Positions 43,882-53,581 of a DNA stretch of 64,000 nucleotides are shown here, piece by piece. Within the stretch, counting starts at the first letter, position 1. Each line of letters begins with the position of its first letter. The DNA is taken from the NCBI GenBank assembly GCA_017983795.1, contig JAGOAS010000016.1:38652-102651 (forward strand). The letters are read 5' to 3'. Below the pieces are notes generated by a model that was not told the origin of the DNA, ran no database searches, and was given only the letters and a program-made list of their open reading frames with translations. Position numbers and translations under genes: made by a program. This stretch comes from Piscinibacter sp. (GTDB taxonomy: Bacteria; Pseudomonadota; Gammaproteobacteria; Burkholderiales; Burkholderiaceae_C).

Positions 43882-45305
43882 TGAATTCGCAGCTCGAAGC
43901 GCGCGCGCTGGCCACCACGGCAAACTGGGGCCGCTTCCTCGCCGACGTGAAGAACTTCGCCGCCGAGCCGGTGCCGCTCGAGACGGTGGGCCGCCTGGTG
44001 CGCGTGGCCGGCCTGGTGCTGGAAGCCAGCGGCATCCGCCTGCCGGTCGGCTCGGTGTGCGAGGTGCGCATGGAGGGCAGCCCGCCGGTGACGGCCGAGG
44101 TGGTCGGCTTCAACGGCGACCGCGCGTATCTCATGCCCACCGGCGACGTGCATGGCCTGGCCAGCGGCGCGCGCGTGGTGCCGCGGCCCACGCCGGTGGT
44201 GCCGCTCAAACTCGGCGCGCTGCGCCACCCCTGGCGGCGCGGCGAAGACCGCACGCTGCACCTGCCGGTGGGCGACGGGCTGCTCGGCCGCGTCGTCGAT
44301 TCGCACGGCCACCCGATGGACCGCAAGGGGCCGATCGCGCAGGTGCACAACGAACCGCTGATCCGCCGCGCCATCAACGCGATGGACCGCGAGCCGGTGC
44401 GCCAGCCGCTGGACACCGGCGTGCGCGCGATCAACGCCATGCTCACCGTGGGCCGCGGCCAGCGCATCGGCCTCTTTGCCGGCACCGGCGTCGGCAAGTC
44501 GGTGCTGCTGGGCATGATGGCGCGCTACACCGCCGCCGACGTGATCGTGGTCGGCCTGATCGGCGAGCGCGGCCGCGAGGTGAAGGAGTTCATCGAGGAC
44601 ATCCTCGGCGAGGAAGGCCTGAAGCGCGCGGTGGTCGTCGCCGCGCCGGCCGATGCGCCGCCGCTCACCCGCATGCAGGGCGCCAACTACGCCACCGCGA
44701 TCGCCGAGCATTTCCGCGACCGCGGGCTGGACGTGCTGCTGCTGATGGATTCGCTGACGCGCTACGCGATGGCGCAGCGCGAGATCGCGCTGGCCATCGG
44801 CGAGCCGCCGGCCACCAAGGGCTACCCGCCGAGCTGCTTCGCCAAGCTGCCGCAGCTGGTGGAGCGCAGCGGCAATGGCGTCGCCGGCGGCGGCTCCATC
44901 ACCGCCTTCTACACCGTGCTCAGCGAAGGCGACGACACCAACGACCCGATCGCCGACGCGGCGCGCGGCATCCTCGACGGCCACATCGTGCTGACGCGCG
45001 AGCTCGCTGAGGCCGGCCACTACCCGGCCATCGACGTGGAGAAATCGGTCTCGCGCGTGATGGCCAACGTGGCGCCGCAGCCGCACCTGGAAGCGGCGCG
45101 CCGGCTGCGCCAGCTGCTGTCGCGCTTCAACAAGGCACGCGACCTGATCCAGCTCGGCGCCTACGCGCCCGGCCACGATGCCGAACTCGACACCGCCGTG
45201 CGTCTGGCCCCGGCGATGCGCGCGCTGCTGCAGCAGGACATGCGCGAGAACGCACCGCTGGAGGCGAGCGTGCAGCAGCTGCGCGGCGTCGTCGCCGGTA
45301 CTTGA
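43878..45305 (+). CDS. fliI: Flagellum-specific export ATPase FliI
   Basis: FliI powers early steps of flagellar protein export. The 475-residue F1-like ATPase has the Walker A motif [15 protein letters not shown] near residues 198-212, [20 protein letters not shown] with the Walker B Asp, and [20 protein letters not shown], which is typical of type III ATPases. The ATG at 43878 overlaps the fliH stop (ATGA); a second ATG follows at once. fliJ begins 23 bases after the stop. Confidence 0.95.
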   Translation: MMNSQLEARALATTANWGRFLADVKNFAAEPVPLETVGRLVRVAGLVLEASGIRLPVGSVCEVRMEGSPPVTAEVVGFNGDRAYLMPTGDVHGLASGARVVPRPTPVVPLKLGALRHPWRRGEDRTLHLPVGDGLLGRVVDSHGHPMDRKGPIAQVHNEPLIRRAINAMDREPVRQPLDTGVRAINAMLTVGRGQRIGLFAGTGVGKSVLLGMMARYTAADVIVVGLIGERGREVKEFIEDILGEEGLKRAVVVAAPADAPPLTRMQGANYATAIAEHFRDRGLDVLLLMDSLTRYAMAQREIALAIGEPPATKGYPPSCFAKLPQLVERSGNGVAGGGSITAFYTVLSEGDDTNDPIADAARGILDGHIVLTRELAEAGHYPAIDVEKSVSRVMANVAPQPHLEAARRLRQLLSRFNKARDLIQLGAYAPGHDAELDTAVRLAPAMRALLQQDMRENAPLEASVQQLRGVVAGT

Positions 45306-45328
45306 GACCCACGGACAAGAACACAGCG

Positions 45329-45793
45329 ATGAACGATGCACTGCAACCCCTGAGCGCACTCCTCTCGCACGCCGAGCGCGAACGCGACGAGGCCCTGGCC
45401 CACCGCCAGCACATGCAGCAGGCGCTGGAGTCTGCGCGCACGCAGGCCGAGCAGCTCGTCGCCTACCGGCGCGACTACGAGCAGCGCTGGGCGCAGCGCT
45501 TCACCGAGGCCGGCCAGGTGCAGCTGCTGCACAGCTACCACGGCTTCGTGACGCGGCTGACGCAGGCCATCGAACACCAGCAGCGCGTGGTCGTGCAGGC
45601 CGAACGCCAGCTCGAGCGCGCTCTGGAGACGCTGCAGCAGCAGGAGCTGCGCGTCGCCTCCGTGCTCAAGCTGGTCGAGCGCCGCGTCGCCGAGATCGAG
45701 AAGGCCGGTGCGCAGCGCGAGCAGCGCTCGCTCGACGAACTGGCCTCGCGCGCCGCCTGGAACCGCCTCGCCGCCGCCACCACCCGTTTCTGA
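45329..45793 (+). CDS. fliJ: Flagellar export protein FliJ
   Basis: FliJ is the coiled-coil stalk between the ATPase and the export gate. The 154-residue protein is nearly all charged helix (ERERDEALAHRQHMQQALES, VQAERQLERALETLQQQELR), as expected. The ATG at 45329 fits the FliJ family start better than the upstream in-frame codon at 45302. It sits in the usual place between fliI and fliK. Confidence 0.9.
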   Translation: MNDALQPLSALLSHAERERDEALAHRQHMQQALESARTQAEQLVAYRRDYEQRWAQRFTEAGQVQLLHSYHGFVTRLTQAIEHQQRVVVQAERQLERALETLQQQELRVASVLKLVERRVAEIEKAGAQREQRSLDELASRAAWNRLAAATTRF

Positions 45794-45800
45794 GACCACC

Positions 45801-46976
45801 ATGACCATCGCGCAAGTCAGCAGCGGCAGCCTGCCGCCGGCCCGCCCCGCGAGCCCCGAGCCTGCTGGTTCCGGCGAAGGCGACTTCGCGCAACTGATGG
45901 CCCTGCAGGCGCCGGCCGAAGCGGCGGGCGACGGCGCAGCGGCGGCGCACGGCGACGAGGCCCGTCAGGCCAAGGCACGCCAGAGCGCGCGCAATCTCGC
46001 GCGCAACCCGCAGGCGGAGGCGCGCCGCGAGGCCGCCGATGTCGACAAGGCGGCGCGCGAGCCGGGCAAGGGCGACGCGGCCGAGGCGCCGACCGAGGCC
46101 ACCGACCCGGCGCTCGCGCAATGGCTGGCGCAATGGCATCGCCCGCCGGCCGAAGCCGCCGCGGCCGACACGGACGAGGCGAAGAAACTCGCGCCCGAAG
46201 CGGGCGGCGTCGAGGCGTCGGGACACCCCAAGGCGCGCCCGGCCCTGGCGCCGGCGCCGGATGCGGCAGCGCCCGCCGACGGCCGCGCCAGCCATGGCCA
46301 GCCGGGCGCACGCGGCGCCGAGAAGGCCGGCCGCGAACGCATGGCGGCCCTCGAGAGCGCGGCGCAGGCACCGCGCGAGGAGGCGAGCGCCGCCACCGCC
46401 AGCAGCCGCGAGGCGTCCGCGCCCGCCGCTGCCGGCACCGGCTTCACGCTGCCGGCCGGCTTCGAGCCGGTGCAGACAGCCGCCGCGCCCGCCACGCCCA
46501 CCCCGACCGCCGCCGACGCCGGCGTGGTCGGCGTGCCGCTGCCGGTGCCGCTCGAATCGCCCGAATTCGCCGCCGCCTTCGGCGTCGAGATCAGCCTGCT
46601 CGCCAAGGACGGCGTGCAGCAGGCCGAGCTGCATCTCAACCCGGCCGAGATGGGCCCGGTGTCGGTGCAGATCGCGCTCGACGGCGAACGCGCCCGCATC
46701 GATTTCGGCGCCCAGGCCGCCGCCACGCGCGCAGCCATCGAGGCGAGCCTTCCCGAACTCGCTGCAGCGCTGCGCGACGCCGGCCTGACGCTGGCCGGCG
46801 GCGGCGTGACGCAGCACGGCGGCCAGGGCGCCGATGCGCGCGGCGAGGGCCGCCGCGAGGGTGAGAGCCGCAGCATGCGCATCGGTCGCAACGAACGCGC
46901 CGACGCGGCCGCCGCGGCACAGCGCCCGGCCTGGCGCGGCCGTGCCGGCGCCTCGGGCGTGGACTTGTACGCATAG
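45801..46976 (+). CDS. fliK: Flagellar hook-length control protein FliK
   Basis: FliK measures hook length and switches export specificity. The 391-residue protein has a long Ala/Pro/Arg-rich, low-complexity N-terminal part (about 1-250). A compact C-terminal Flg_hook domain follows, with the diagnostic AELHLNPAEMGPVSVQIALD and IDFGAQAAATRAAIEASLPE. It is the last gene of the fliFGHIJK run. The 136 bases to fliL hold a short GGCC-rich hairpin but no clear terminator. Confidence 0.9.
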   Translation: MTIAQVSSGSLPPARPASPEPAGSGEGDFAQLMALQAPAEAAGDGAAAAHGDEARQAKARQSARNLARNPQAEARREAADVDKAAREPGKGDAAEAPTEATDPALAQWLAQWHRPPAEAAAADTDEAKKLAPEAGGVEASGHPKARPALAPAPDAAAPADGRASHGQPGARGAEKAGRERMAALESAAQAPREEASAATASSREASAPAAAGTGFTLPAGFEPVQTAAAPATPTPTAADAGVVGVPLPVPLESPEFAAAFGVEISLLAKDGVQQAELHLNPAEMGPVSVQIALDGERARIDFGAQAAATRAAIEASLPELAAALRDAGLTLAGGGVTQHGGQGADARGEGRREGESRSMRIGRNERADAAAAAQRPAWRGRAGASGVDLYA

Positions 46977-47112
46977 CGCGTACGCACGCTCCCGCGCGGC
47001 GCCGGACTGACCGGATTTCCCGCCCTTTTCGCCGCATCGCCGCGATGCCCTGTCCCCAGAATTCCCTGCATCGGCCGGCCGAAAGGCCGTGCCTGCTCAT
47101 CAAGGAGAGCCG

Positions 47113-47730
47113 ATGTCCGCCGCCGCCGCCCCCGCCGCTGCCGATGCTGCCGCCGCACCGCCCGCCAAGGGCAAGAAGAAGCTGATCATCATCATCGCCG
47201 CCGCGCTGCTGGTCGTGGCCGCGGGTGGTGGTGGCGCGGTCTTCTACATGAAGAAGAAGGCCGCCGAGGCGGCTGCCGCTGCCGAGGCCGAAGGCGAGGA
47301 GGGCGCATCGCCCAAGCACAAGAAGGACGCCAAGCACGACGCCTCGCATCCGCCGGCCTTCCTGCCGCTCGATCCGTTCATCGTCAACCTGGCCGACAAG
47401 GAAGTCGATCGCTACGCGCAGATCGGCATCACGCTGGAGCTGGACGACAGCAAGACCGCCGACACGCTGAAGGCCTACATGCCGGCGATCCGCAACGGCA
47501 TCCTGATGGTGCTGGCGCACAAGAGCTCGGCCGAGCTGCTCGAGCGCAAGGGCAAGGAGGCGCTGGCCGCCGAGATCATGCGCGAGGTCGTCAAGCCGCT
47601 GGGCATCGAGACCGACGAGCCCGAGGCGGAAGAAGAGAACGCCGACGCCAAGCCGAAGAAAAAGAAGAAGAAGGCCGAGGTCGAGCTGCCCGTGAAGCAC
47701 GTGCACTTCTCCAATTTCATCATCCAGTGA
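47113..47730 (+). CDS. fliL: Flagellar basal body-associated protein FliL
   Basis: FliL surrounds the stator and supports torque. The 205-residue protein has one membrane helix (about 23-44, LIIIIAAALLVVAAGGGGAV), an acidic Ala/Glu-rich linker, and the FliL domain (FLPLDPFIVNLADKEVDRYA, MPAIRNGILMVLAHKSSAEL). A lysine run (KPKKKKKKAE) is inserted near residue 183, before the last strand. AAGGAG precedes the ATG at 47113, which I prefer to an upstream start at 47089. It opens fliLMNOPQR. Confidence 0.93.
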   Translation: MSAAAAPAAADAAAAPPAKGKKKLIIIIAAALLVVAAGGGGAVFYMKKKAAEAAAAAEAEGEEGASPKHKKDAKHDASHPPAFLPLDPFIVNLADKEVDRYAQIGITLELDDSKTADTLKAYMPAIRNGILMVLAHKSSAELLERKGKEALAAEIMREVVKPLGIETDEPEAEEENADAKPKKKKKKAEVELPVKHVHFSNFIIQ

Positions 47731-47731
47731 G

Positions 47732-48736
47732 ATGAACCAGCAGATCCTTTCGCAGGACGAGGTCGATGCCCTCTTGCAGGGCATCACCGGCGAGAGCCAG
47801 AAGCTCGAGCAGGAGGAGCAGCCGCAGGGCGGCGTGCGCACCTACGACCTGTCGAGCCAGGAACGCATCGTCCGTGGGCGCATGCCCACGATGGAGATCA
47901 TCAACGAGCGCTTCGCCCGCAACATCCGCATCGGCCTCTTCAACTTCATCCGCAAGAGCCCGGAAATCGCCATCGGCGGCATCAAGGTGCAGAAGTACAG
48001 CGCCTTCCTGCGCGAGATCGTGGTGCCGACCAACTTCAACATCGTCAGCGTCAAGCCGCTGCGCGGCTCGGGCCTGATCGTGTGCGACCCGACGCTGGTG
48101 TTCGCGGTGATCGACGCGCTCTTCGGCGGCGCCGGCAAGTTCCACACCCGCATCGAGGGCCGCGATTTCTCGCCCACCGAGCAGCGCATCATCGCGCGCC
48201 TGGTCGAGGTGATCATCGCCGAGTACCAGAAGGCCTGGCACGGCATCTACCCGCTGGAGCTGGACTACCAGCGCTCGGAGATGCAGCCGCAATTCGCCAA
48301 CATCGCCACGCCCAGCGAGATCGTGGTGGCCACCTCGTTCACGCTGGAGATCGGCGACACCAGCGGCACCATCCACTTCTGCATCCCCTACTCGACGCTG
48401 GAGCCGATCCGCGACGTCCTGTACTCGACCATGCAGGGCGACTCCAACGAGCCCGATCGCCGCTGGGTGAACCTGCTGAAGAACCAGATCCAGGCCGCCG
48501 AGGTGGAGCTGGTGGCCGAGCTGGCGCACGCCGACGCAACGGTCGAGCAGCTGCTCGCCTTCAAGCCGGGCGACTTCATCGAGCTCGACCTGGAGAAGAA
48601 CATCCACGCCAAGGTGGTCGGCGTGCCGGTGTTCGAGTGCCACTACGGCACCAGCAGCGGCAAATACGCCTTGAAAGTCGAACGCATGTTGACCGGGTCG
48701 AACATGACCTGGCTGGGAGAAAGCCATGTCAGCTGA
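47732..48736 (+). CDS. fliM: Flagellar motor switch protein FliM
   Basis: FliM is the C-ring protein that binds CheY-P. The 334-residue protein has the CheY-P peptide LSQDEVDALLQGITGE at its start. The middle CheC-like domain has RMPTMEIINERFARNIRIGL and GLIVCDPTLVFAVIDALFGG. A C-terminal SpoA domain is similar to FliN. It starts one base after the fliL stop and overlaps fliN by 11 bases. Confidence 0.96.
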   Translation: MNQQILSQDEVDALLQGITGESQKLEQEEQPQGGVRTYDLSSQERIVRGRMPTMEIINERFARNIRIGLFNFIRKSPEIAIGGIKVQKYSAFLREIVVPTNFNIVSVKPLRGSGLIVCDPTLVFAVIDALFGGAGKFHTRIEGRDFSPTEQRIIARLVEVIIAEYQKAWHGIYPLELDYQRSEMQPQFANIATPSEIVVATSFTLEIGDTSGTIHFCIPYSTLEPIRDVLYSTMQGDSNEPDRRWVNLLKNQIQAAEVELVAELAHADATVEQLLAFKPGDFIELDLEKNIHAKVVGVPVFECHYGTSSGKYALKVERMLTGSNMTWLGESHVS

Positions 48737-49166
48737 GAACAGCAACGCCGCCGAGCAGGACGCGATGGCGGCCGAGTGGGCCGCGGCGCTCGCCGAATCC
48801 AAGTCGGGCGGCGCGGTCGAGACCGCCACCGAGGTGCAGCCCGAGCAGGTGGCGCCGGCCTCGTTCGCCAGCTTCGCGCCGACCACGGCGACGAACGCCG
48901 GCAACGACATCAACATGATCCTGGACATCCCGGTGCAGCTCACCGTGGAGCTGGGCCGCACGCGCATCCCGATCAAGCACATCCTGCAGCTCGCCCAGGG
49001 CTCGGTGGTGGAGCTCGACGCGCTGGCCGGCGAGCCCATGGACGTGCTGGTCAACGGCTACCTGATCGCGCAGGGCGAGGTGGTGGTGGTGAACGACAAG
49101 TTCGGCATCCGCCTGACCGACATCGTCACGCCCAGCGAGCGCATGCGCCGCCTGTCCAAGGGTTGA
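48726..49166 (+). CDS. fliN: Flagellar motor switch protein FliN
   Basis: FliN completes the C-ring and docks FliH. The 146-residue protein has a variable Ala/Glu-rich N-terminus and the SpoA domain: MILDIPVQLTVELGRTRIPI, LAQGSVVELDALAGEPMDVL and GEVVVVNDKFGIRLTDIVTP. Length and order are typical. fliO begins one base after the stop. Confidence 0.96.
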   Translation: MSAENSNAAEQDAMAAEWAAALAESKSGGAVETATEVQPEQVAPASFASFAPTTATNAGNDINMILDIPVQLTVELGRTRIPIKHILQLAQGSVVELDALAGEPMDVLVNGYLIAQGEVVVVNDKFGIRLTDIVTPSERMRRLSKG

Positions 49167-49167
49167 A

Positions 49168-49521
49168 ATGAATTCGTCCCTGATGAGCTCGCTGCTGTGG
49201 TTTCTCGCGATCCTCGCGGCGATCCCGGTGGCGCTGTGGCTGCTCAAGCGCACGCCGGCCGGCGGCGCGGGCAGCGGCACGTTGATGAAACACGTGGCGG
49301 TGCTGCCGCTGTCGGCGAGCCAGCGCATCGTCACCGTGGAAGTGGGCGCGGGCGAGGAGCGCCGCTGGCTGGTGCTGGGCGTCACGCCTTCGAGCATCAC
49401 CACGCTGCACAGCATGACGCCGGTGGAAGGTGCTGCCGCACCGGCGGCGCCGGCGGGCCCGGCCTTCGCCGGACTGCTGGCGAAGCTGAACCAGGCCAAG
49501 GGGCAGAGCGATGCGCCTTAA
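49168..49521 (+). CDS. fliO: Flagellar biosynthesis protein FliO
   Basis: FliO helps assemble the FliP ring of the export gate. The 117-residue protein has one N-terminal membrane helix (about 8-26) and a cytoplasmic domain with [20 protein letters not shown] and [19 protein letters not shown], the conserved part of the family. It overlaps fliP by 11 bases. Confidence 0.88.
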   Translation: MNSSLMSSLLWFLAILAAIPVALWLLKRTPAGGAGSGTLMKHVAVLPLSASQRIVTVEVGAGEERRWLVLGVTPSSITTLHSMTPVEGAAAPAAPAGPAFAGLLAKLNQAKGQSDAP

Positions 49522-50266
49522 GCGCTGGCCGCTCCTCGCCTTGACGGCCATATCGGCGCTTCCTGCAGCCGCTTTAGCGCAGAGCGCGGCCGGCCCCAAC
49601 CTGCCGCTGCTGGTGGGCCAGGGCGCGGGCGGCGCGAGCTACTCGGTGCCGGTGCAGACGCTGCTGTTCTTCACCGCGCTGAGCTTCATCCCGGCGGTGA
49701 TGCTGATGATGACCTCGTTCACGCGCATCGTCATCGTGCTCAGCCTGCTGCGCCAGGCGATGGGCACGCAGGCGGCGCCGCCCAACCAGGTGGTCGTCGG
49801 CCTGAGCCTGTTCCTGACCTTCTTCGTGATGGGCCCGACGCTGGACAAGGTCTACGCCGATGCCTACCAGCCCTACGCCGAGAACAAGATCGCTTTCGAC
49901 CAGGCGCTGGCACGCGGCGAGAAGCCGCTGCGCGAGTTCATGCTCAAGCAGACGCGCCAGTCCGACGTGATGCTGTTCTCGCGCCTGGCCAAGATCGACC
50001 CGGCGACGCCGGCGGCCGAGGTGCCCTTCAAGGTGCTGGTGCCCTCCTTCGTCACCAGCGAGCTGAAGAGCGCCTTCCAGATCGGCTTCCTGATCTTCAT
50101 TCCCTTCCTCATCATCGACATGGTGGTGGCCAGCGTGCTGATGAGCCTGGGCATGATGATGCTCAGCCCGGTGCTGGTGGCCCTGCCCTTCAAGCTGCTG
50201 CTGTTCGTGCTGGCGGATGGCTGGAACCTTCTCATCGGCTCGCTCGCCGCGAGCTTCGTGACATGA
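49511..50266 (+). CDS. fliP: Flagellar export gate protein FliP
   Basis: FliP builds the core of the type III export gate. The 251-residue protein has a cleavable-type signal ([17 protein letters not shown]) and then the family core: [40 protein letters not shown], and [20 protein letters not shown]. fliQ overlaps by four bases. Confidence 0.95.
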   Translation: MRLKRWPLLALTAISALPAAALAQSAAGPNLPLLVGQGAGGASYSVPVQTLLFFTALSFIPAVMLMMTSFTRIVIVLSLLRQAMGTQAAPPNQVVVGLSLFLTFFVMGPTLDKVYADAYQPYAENKIAFDQALARGEKPLREFMLKQTRQSDVMLFSRLAKIDPATPAAEVPFKVLVPSFVTSELKSAFQIGFLIFIPFLIIDMVVASVLMSLGMMMLSPVLVALPFKLLLFVLADGWNLLIGSLAASFVT

Positions 50267-50532
50267 ATCCGCAGATCGTCTTCACCTTCGGCCAGGAAGG
50301 CCTCTACACGCTGCTGATGGTGGCCGCGCCGATGCTGCTGACCGTGCTGGCCGTCGGCCTGCTGGTGAGCATCTTCCAGGCCGCCACGCAGATCAACGAA
50401 GCGACGCTGAGCTTCGTGCCCAAGGTCGTGGCCGCCGTCGCGGTGCTGGCGGTGGCCGGGCCGTGGATGCTGACCACGCTGGTCGAGTACCTGCAGCGCA
50501 CGCTGCAGGCGATTCCGACCGTCGTCGGCTGA
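50263..50532 (+). CDS. fliQ: Flagellar export gate protein FliQ
   Basis: An 89-residue protein with two helices and the family marks [20 protein letters not shown] and [20 protein letters not shown]. It packs around the FliP ring. Its ATG overlaps the fliP stop. The gap to fliR (87 bases) is unusually long for this operon because it holds a palindromic repeat. Confidence 0.95.
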   Translation: MNPQIVFTFGQEGLYTLLMVAAPMLLTVLAVGLLVSIFQAATQINEATLSFVPKVVAAVAVLAVAGPWMLTTLVEYLQRTLQAIPTVVG

Positions 50533-50540
50533 GACTCCTC

Positions 50541-50609
50541 GTTCGCCCTGAGCCTGTCGAAGGGCCCCGCGCAGCACCTCGATGGACTTCGACAAGCTCA
50601 GTCCGAACG
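50541..50609. repeat. REP-like palindromic element between fliQ and fliR
   Basis: The left arm TTCGCCCTGAGCCTGTCGAA (50542-50561) is matched, with two changes, by the reverse complement of the right arm TTCGACAAGCTCAGTCCGAA (50588-50607). A 26-base spacer lies between. Elements with these arms are widespread in proteobacterial genomes as intergenic REP-type repeats. Here one lies inside an operon, where transcripts would form a long hairpin between fliQ and fliR. Confidence 0.85.
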
Positions 50610-50619
50610 GATCGCAGCC

Positions 50620-51381
50620 ATGCTGACCTTCACCGAGGCCCAGCTCCTCGGTTGGGTCACGCCCATCCTGTGGGCCTTTCTGCGCGTGCTCGCGCTGCTG
50701 GGCACGCTGCCGGTATTCGCGCAGCGCTCGGTACCGATGCGGCTGCGCGTGGCGCTGGCCTTCCTGGTCGCGCTGTGCGCACAGGCGAGCGTGCCGGCGG
50801 TCGCGCCCATACCGCTCGATTCGGCCGTGACCCTGCTGGTGGTGCTGCAGCAGATCGTCATCGGCGCCTCGCTCGGCTTCGCGGTGCGCATCGTCTTTGC
50901 CGCGGTGGAGTTCGCCGGCGAGCTGGTCGGCCTGCAGATGGGCCTGAACTTCGCCGGCTTCTTCGACCCCGCCACCGGCGGCCAGACCACCGCGGTGAGC
51001 CGCTTCTTCGGCGTCACGGTGAGCTGGGTATTCATCGTCACCGGCGGCCACCTGCTGGTGATCGCCGGCGTGGTGCAGAGCCTGCACAGCTTCCCGGTCG
51101 GGCCCGAGCCCTTCGCCTTCCTGAAGGCCGCCGAGCCGCAGCGCTGGGGCGCCGAGATATTCGCCGTCGGCCTGTGGATCGCGCTGCCGATGGTGGCGAT
51201 GCTGCTGTTCGTGAACCTGGTGATGGGCATCGCCGCGCGCGTGGCGCAGCAGCTCAACCTGTTCGCGATCGGCTTCCCGATCACGCTGTCGGTCGGCCTG
51301 GTCGGCGTGCTGCTGACGCTGCCGATGATGCAGGCGCCGTTCACGATGGCGCTCGAGCGCATGCTGCAGCACTTTCAATAG
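50620..51381 (+). CDS. fliR: Flagellar export gate protein FliR
   Basis: FliR closes the FliPQR export gate. The 253-residue membrane protein has the usual opening (LLGWVTPILWAFLRVLALLG), the stretch GELVGLQMGLNFAGFFDPAT, and the ending VLLTLPMMQAPFTMALERML. It is the last recognisable flagellar gene of the fliLMNOPQR run; no flhB is adjacent. The TIR gene begins 42 bases later with no visible terminator between. Confidence 0.94.
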   Translation: MLTFTEAQLLGWVTPILWAFLRVLALLGTLPVFAQRSVPMRLRVALAFLVALCAQASVPAVAPIPLDSAVTLLVVLQQIVIGASLGFAVRIVFAAVEFAGELVGLQMGLNFAGFFDPATGGQTTAVSRFFGVTVSWVFIVTGGHLLVIAGVVQSLHSFPVGPEPFAFLKAAEPQRWGAEIFAVGLWIALPMVAMLLFVNLVMGIAARVAQQLNLFAIGFPITLSVGLVGVLLTLPMMQAPFTMALERMLQHFQ

Positions 51382-51423
51382 GGAATTGACGCGCCCGCGC
51401 CGGGCTTCTACAACCGGCGGGCG

Positions 51424-52356
51424 ATGAAGATCTTCCTCAGCCACGCCAGCGAGAGCAAGCCGCTGGTGCGACAGCTCACCGAGCCGCTGCCCGCGCATGT
51501 GTCGATCTGGCTGGACCGCGACGCGATGGCGCCCGGCCAGCGCTTCGACCGGCGCATCCGCGCGGCCATCGAGCGCGAGTGCGACTTCGTGCTGGTGTTC
51601 GTCGACGAGCACGCGCTCGCCTCCGACTGGGTCAGGCAGGAAACCGCGATGGCGCTGCAGCGCCAGGTCGCGCTGCAGCGCACCTTCGTCATCCCGGTGC
51701 TGCTGCGCGAGGTGCAAGGCGCGCTCGCCAGCCTCGGCCTCGATCCGCAGGAGACGCTCTACCTCGACGCCACCGACCTCAGCGACGCCGGCATCGCCGC
51801 CAGCGCGCGCACGCTCGCCGAGGAGCTCTTCAAGCACTGCAGCATGCTGGTCGAGACGCTGCGCAACGCCGACCGCCGCCGCCTGCTCGACGACTGGGCC
51901 GGCGAGCTGACCGAGTTCCAGCAGGCGGCCTTCCGCTGGCAGGCCTCGATGCAGCACAGCCTCGCGGTGCTGTCGGGCAACCAGGAGGCCTTCGACCACG
52001 TGCGCGACACGCTGGCCGAGTACAACCGCGTGGCGGATCGCTTCATCCCGCGCTTGGCGCTGCACCGCGACCGCATCACCGCGGCCTGGCACGACCGCCG
52101 CAGCCTGTGCGAAGACATGCGCGATCTGGTGGCGGCCGTGGAGGTGGATGTCTACCGCGGCGCGCTGTTCCGCCTCAACGAGGTGCTGGGCGCGTTGCAG
52201 CGCCTGGCCGACGGCGGCGCGGCGACGCCCGAAGAGATCGCGCGGCTCGATACCGAGAAGGATGCTCTCACGCAGGCGGCACGCACGGCGCTGGAGCGCG
52301 TCAGCGCCGATTCGGCCGATCTGATCGGCGACCTGGCGCGCGAACTGGAGGACTGA
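51424..52356 (+). CDS. TIR-domain protein with helical C-terminus
   Basis: A 310-residue protein. Residues about 1-130 form a TIR domain: KIFLSHASESKPLVRQL (box 1), WLDRDAMAPGQRFDRRI (box 2), and FVDEHALASDWVRQETAMAL. The Glu of WVRQE is where the catalytic residue of NAD-cleaving TIR domains lies. The remainder is long charged helix without a recognised domain. Prokaryotic TIR proteins often act in antiphage defence or signalling. Its stop and the next ATG overlap by one base (TGATG), so it is coupled to the aspartic-protease-like gene. Confidence 0.8.
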   Translation: MKIFLSHASESKPLVRQLTEPLPAHVSIWLDRDAMAPGQRFDRRIRAAIERECDFVLVFVDEHALASDWVRQETAMALQRQVALQRTFVIPVLLREVQGALASLGLDPQETLYLDATDLSDAGIAASARTLAEELFKHCSMLVETLRNADRRRLLDDWAGELTEFQQAAFRWQASMQHSLAVLSGNQEAFDHVRDTLAEYNRVADRFIPRLALHRDRITAAWHDRRSLCEDMRDLVAAVEVDVYRGALFRLNEVLGALQRLADGGAATPEEIARLDTEKDALTQAARTALERVSADSADLIGDLARELED

Positions 52357-53561
52357 TGCGTCGCCGCCGCGTGCTCCAGCTCGGCGGCGGTGTCTGTGTC
52401 AGCGCCGCGCTGGGCACGCCGATGCGGCGAGCCCGCGCGCAAGCCCCCCGCGCGCTGCCGCTGCAGCTGCTGCGCACCGGCGACATCGGCGGCCTGCCCT
52501 GGGTGGAGCTGCCGCTCGGCGGGCGCGCCACGCGCTGGCTGGTCGACAGCGGCGCGAGCATCGCGCTGATCGCACCTGCGCTGGCGCAGGAGTTGAAGCT
52601 CGAGCGCCGCGCCGACCTGCGCGTGGCCGGCGCTGGCGGCGTGCAGCGGCTGCCGCGCTTCGCCTTGCCGCCGCTGCCCTTGCCGCAGACGCCGGCGCGC
52701 GCCGAGGCCGCGGCACTCGACCTGGCGAGCCTGCTCGGCCCGGCGGGCGCAACGCTCGACGGGCTGATCGGCGCGCCCTGGCTGCGCGAGGCCGTCACGC
52801 GCTTCGACTTCGCGCGCGGCGAGCTGTCGTGGCCGCAGCGTGCGGCAGCGCCGGCCGGGCCCTCGGCGCTGCTGCCGCTGCACTGGGATGCGGGCCTGCC
52901 TGTGCTCTCGCTGGCACTGGGCGAGCGGCGCGCCGAGCCGTTCCTGTTCGACACCGGCAATGCCGGTGCGCTGGTGCTGTTCGCGCAGCGCGCCCGCACG
53001 CTGCTCGAGGCGAGCGCGGCCCTGCCCGCCTCCACGGTGCGCGAGCTGGGCGGCAGCGTGCGCGCGCTGCACGCGCGCATCGAACGCGTGAGCGCAGCCG
53101 GCTGGACCATGCACGAGCTGCCGGCGGCCTTCGAGAGCGGCGCGCCGGGCGAACGCGGCGCGTTTTTCGATCGCCTCTCGGGCAGCCTCGGCTGCGCGGC
53201 CTTCGAGGCCGGCGCGGTGACGCTGGACGGCCCCGGCGGCCGCCTGCTCGTCGAGCTGCCCGGCCTGCCCGAGCCGGCGCCGCTGGCGGGCGGCTTCGGC
53301 CTGCGGCTGGAGGCCGGCGGCGCCGCGCCGCGGGTCGCGGCGGTGTTCGATGCTGGCCCGGCGGCGGCCGCCGGCATCGCCCCCGGGCAATGGCTGCTCG
53401 GCCTGGACGACGCCGATGCACACGGCTGGCCGCCCGAGCAGGTCTGGCAGCGGCTCGCCGGCCGCACGCAAGCCGAGTTCGCGCTCGGCACCGAGGCGGC
53501 CGACGCCGCGCCGCGCCGTGTCACGCTGCGGCGCGAGGCCTTCTTCCCCTTGTGGCGCTGA
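52356..53561 (+). CDS. Exported retropepsin-like aspartic protease with PDZ-like domain
   Basis: A 401-residue protein with a signal containing RRRRVLQLGGGVCVSAALG, possibly Tat type. Two retropepsin-like units follow in one chain, each with its own active-site motif: WLVDSGASIALI near residue 66 and FLFDTGNAGALVLF near 198. Each has a hydrophobic Gly stretch later (LDGLIGAPWL, SGSLGCAAF). The last 90 residues look like a PDZ domain (VAAVFDAGPAAAAGIAPGQW, LLGLDDADAHGW). It should act in the periplasm as a single-chain pseudo-dimer. Coupling to a cytoplasmic TIR protein is unusual. Confidence 0.72.
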   Translation: MRRRRVLQLGGGVCVSAALGTPMRRARAQAPRALPLQLLRTGDIGGLPWVELPLGGRATRWLVDSGASIALIAPALAQELKLERRADLRVAGAGGVQRLPRFALPPLPLPQTPARAEAAALDLASLLGPAGATLDGLIGAPWLREAVTRFDFARGELSWPQRAAAPAGPSALLPLHWDAGLPVLSLALGERRAEPFLFDTGNAGALVLFAQRARTLLEASAALPASTVRELGGSVRALHARIERVSAAGWTMHELPAAFESGAPGERGAFFDRLSGSLGCAAFEAGAVTLDGPGGRLLVELPGLPEPAPLAGGFGLRLEAGGAAPRVAAVFDAGPAAAAGIAPGQWLLGLDDADAHGWPPEQVWQRLAGRTQAEFALGTEAADAAPRRVTLRREAFFPLWR

Positions 53562-53581
53562 AGATGCTGGAGCTGCGCGCT

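Noticed and set aside
46977-47112. GGCC-rich hairpin between fliK and fliL as a terminator
   Set aside because: The stem is short and no T run follows. It may only mark the gap between two operons.
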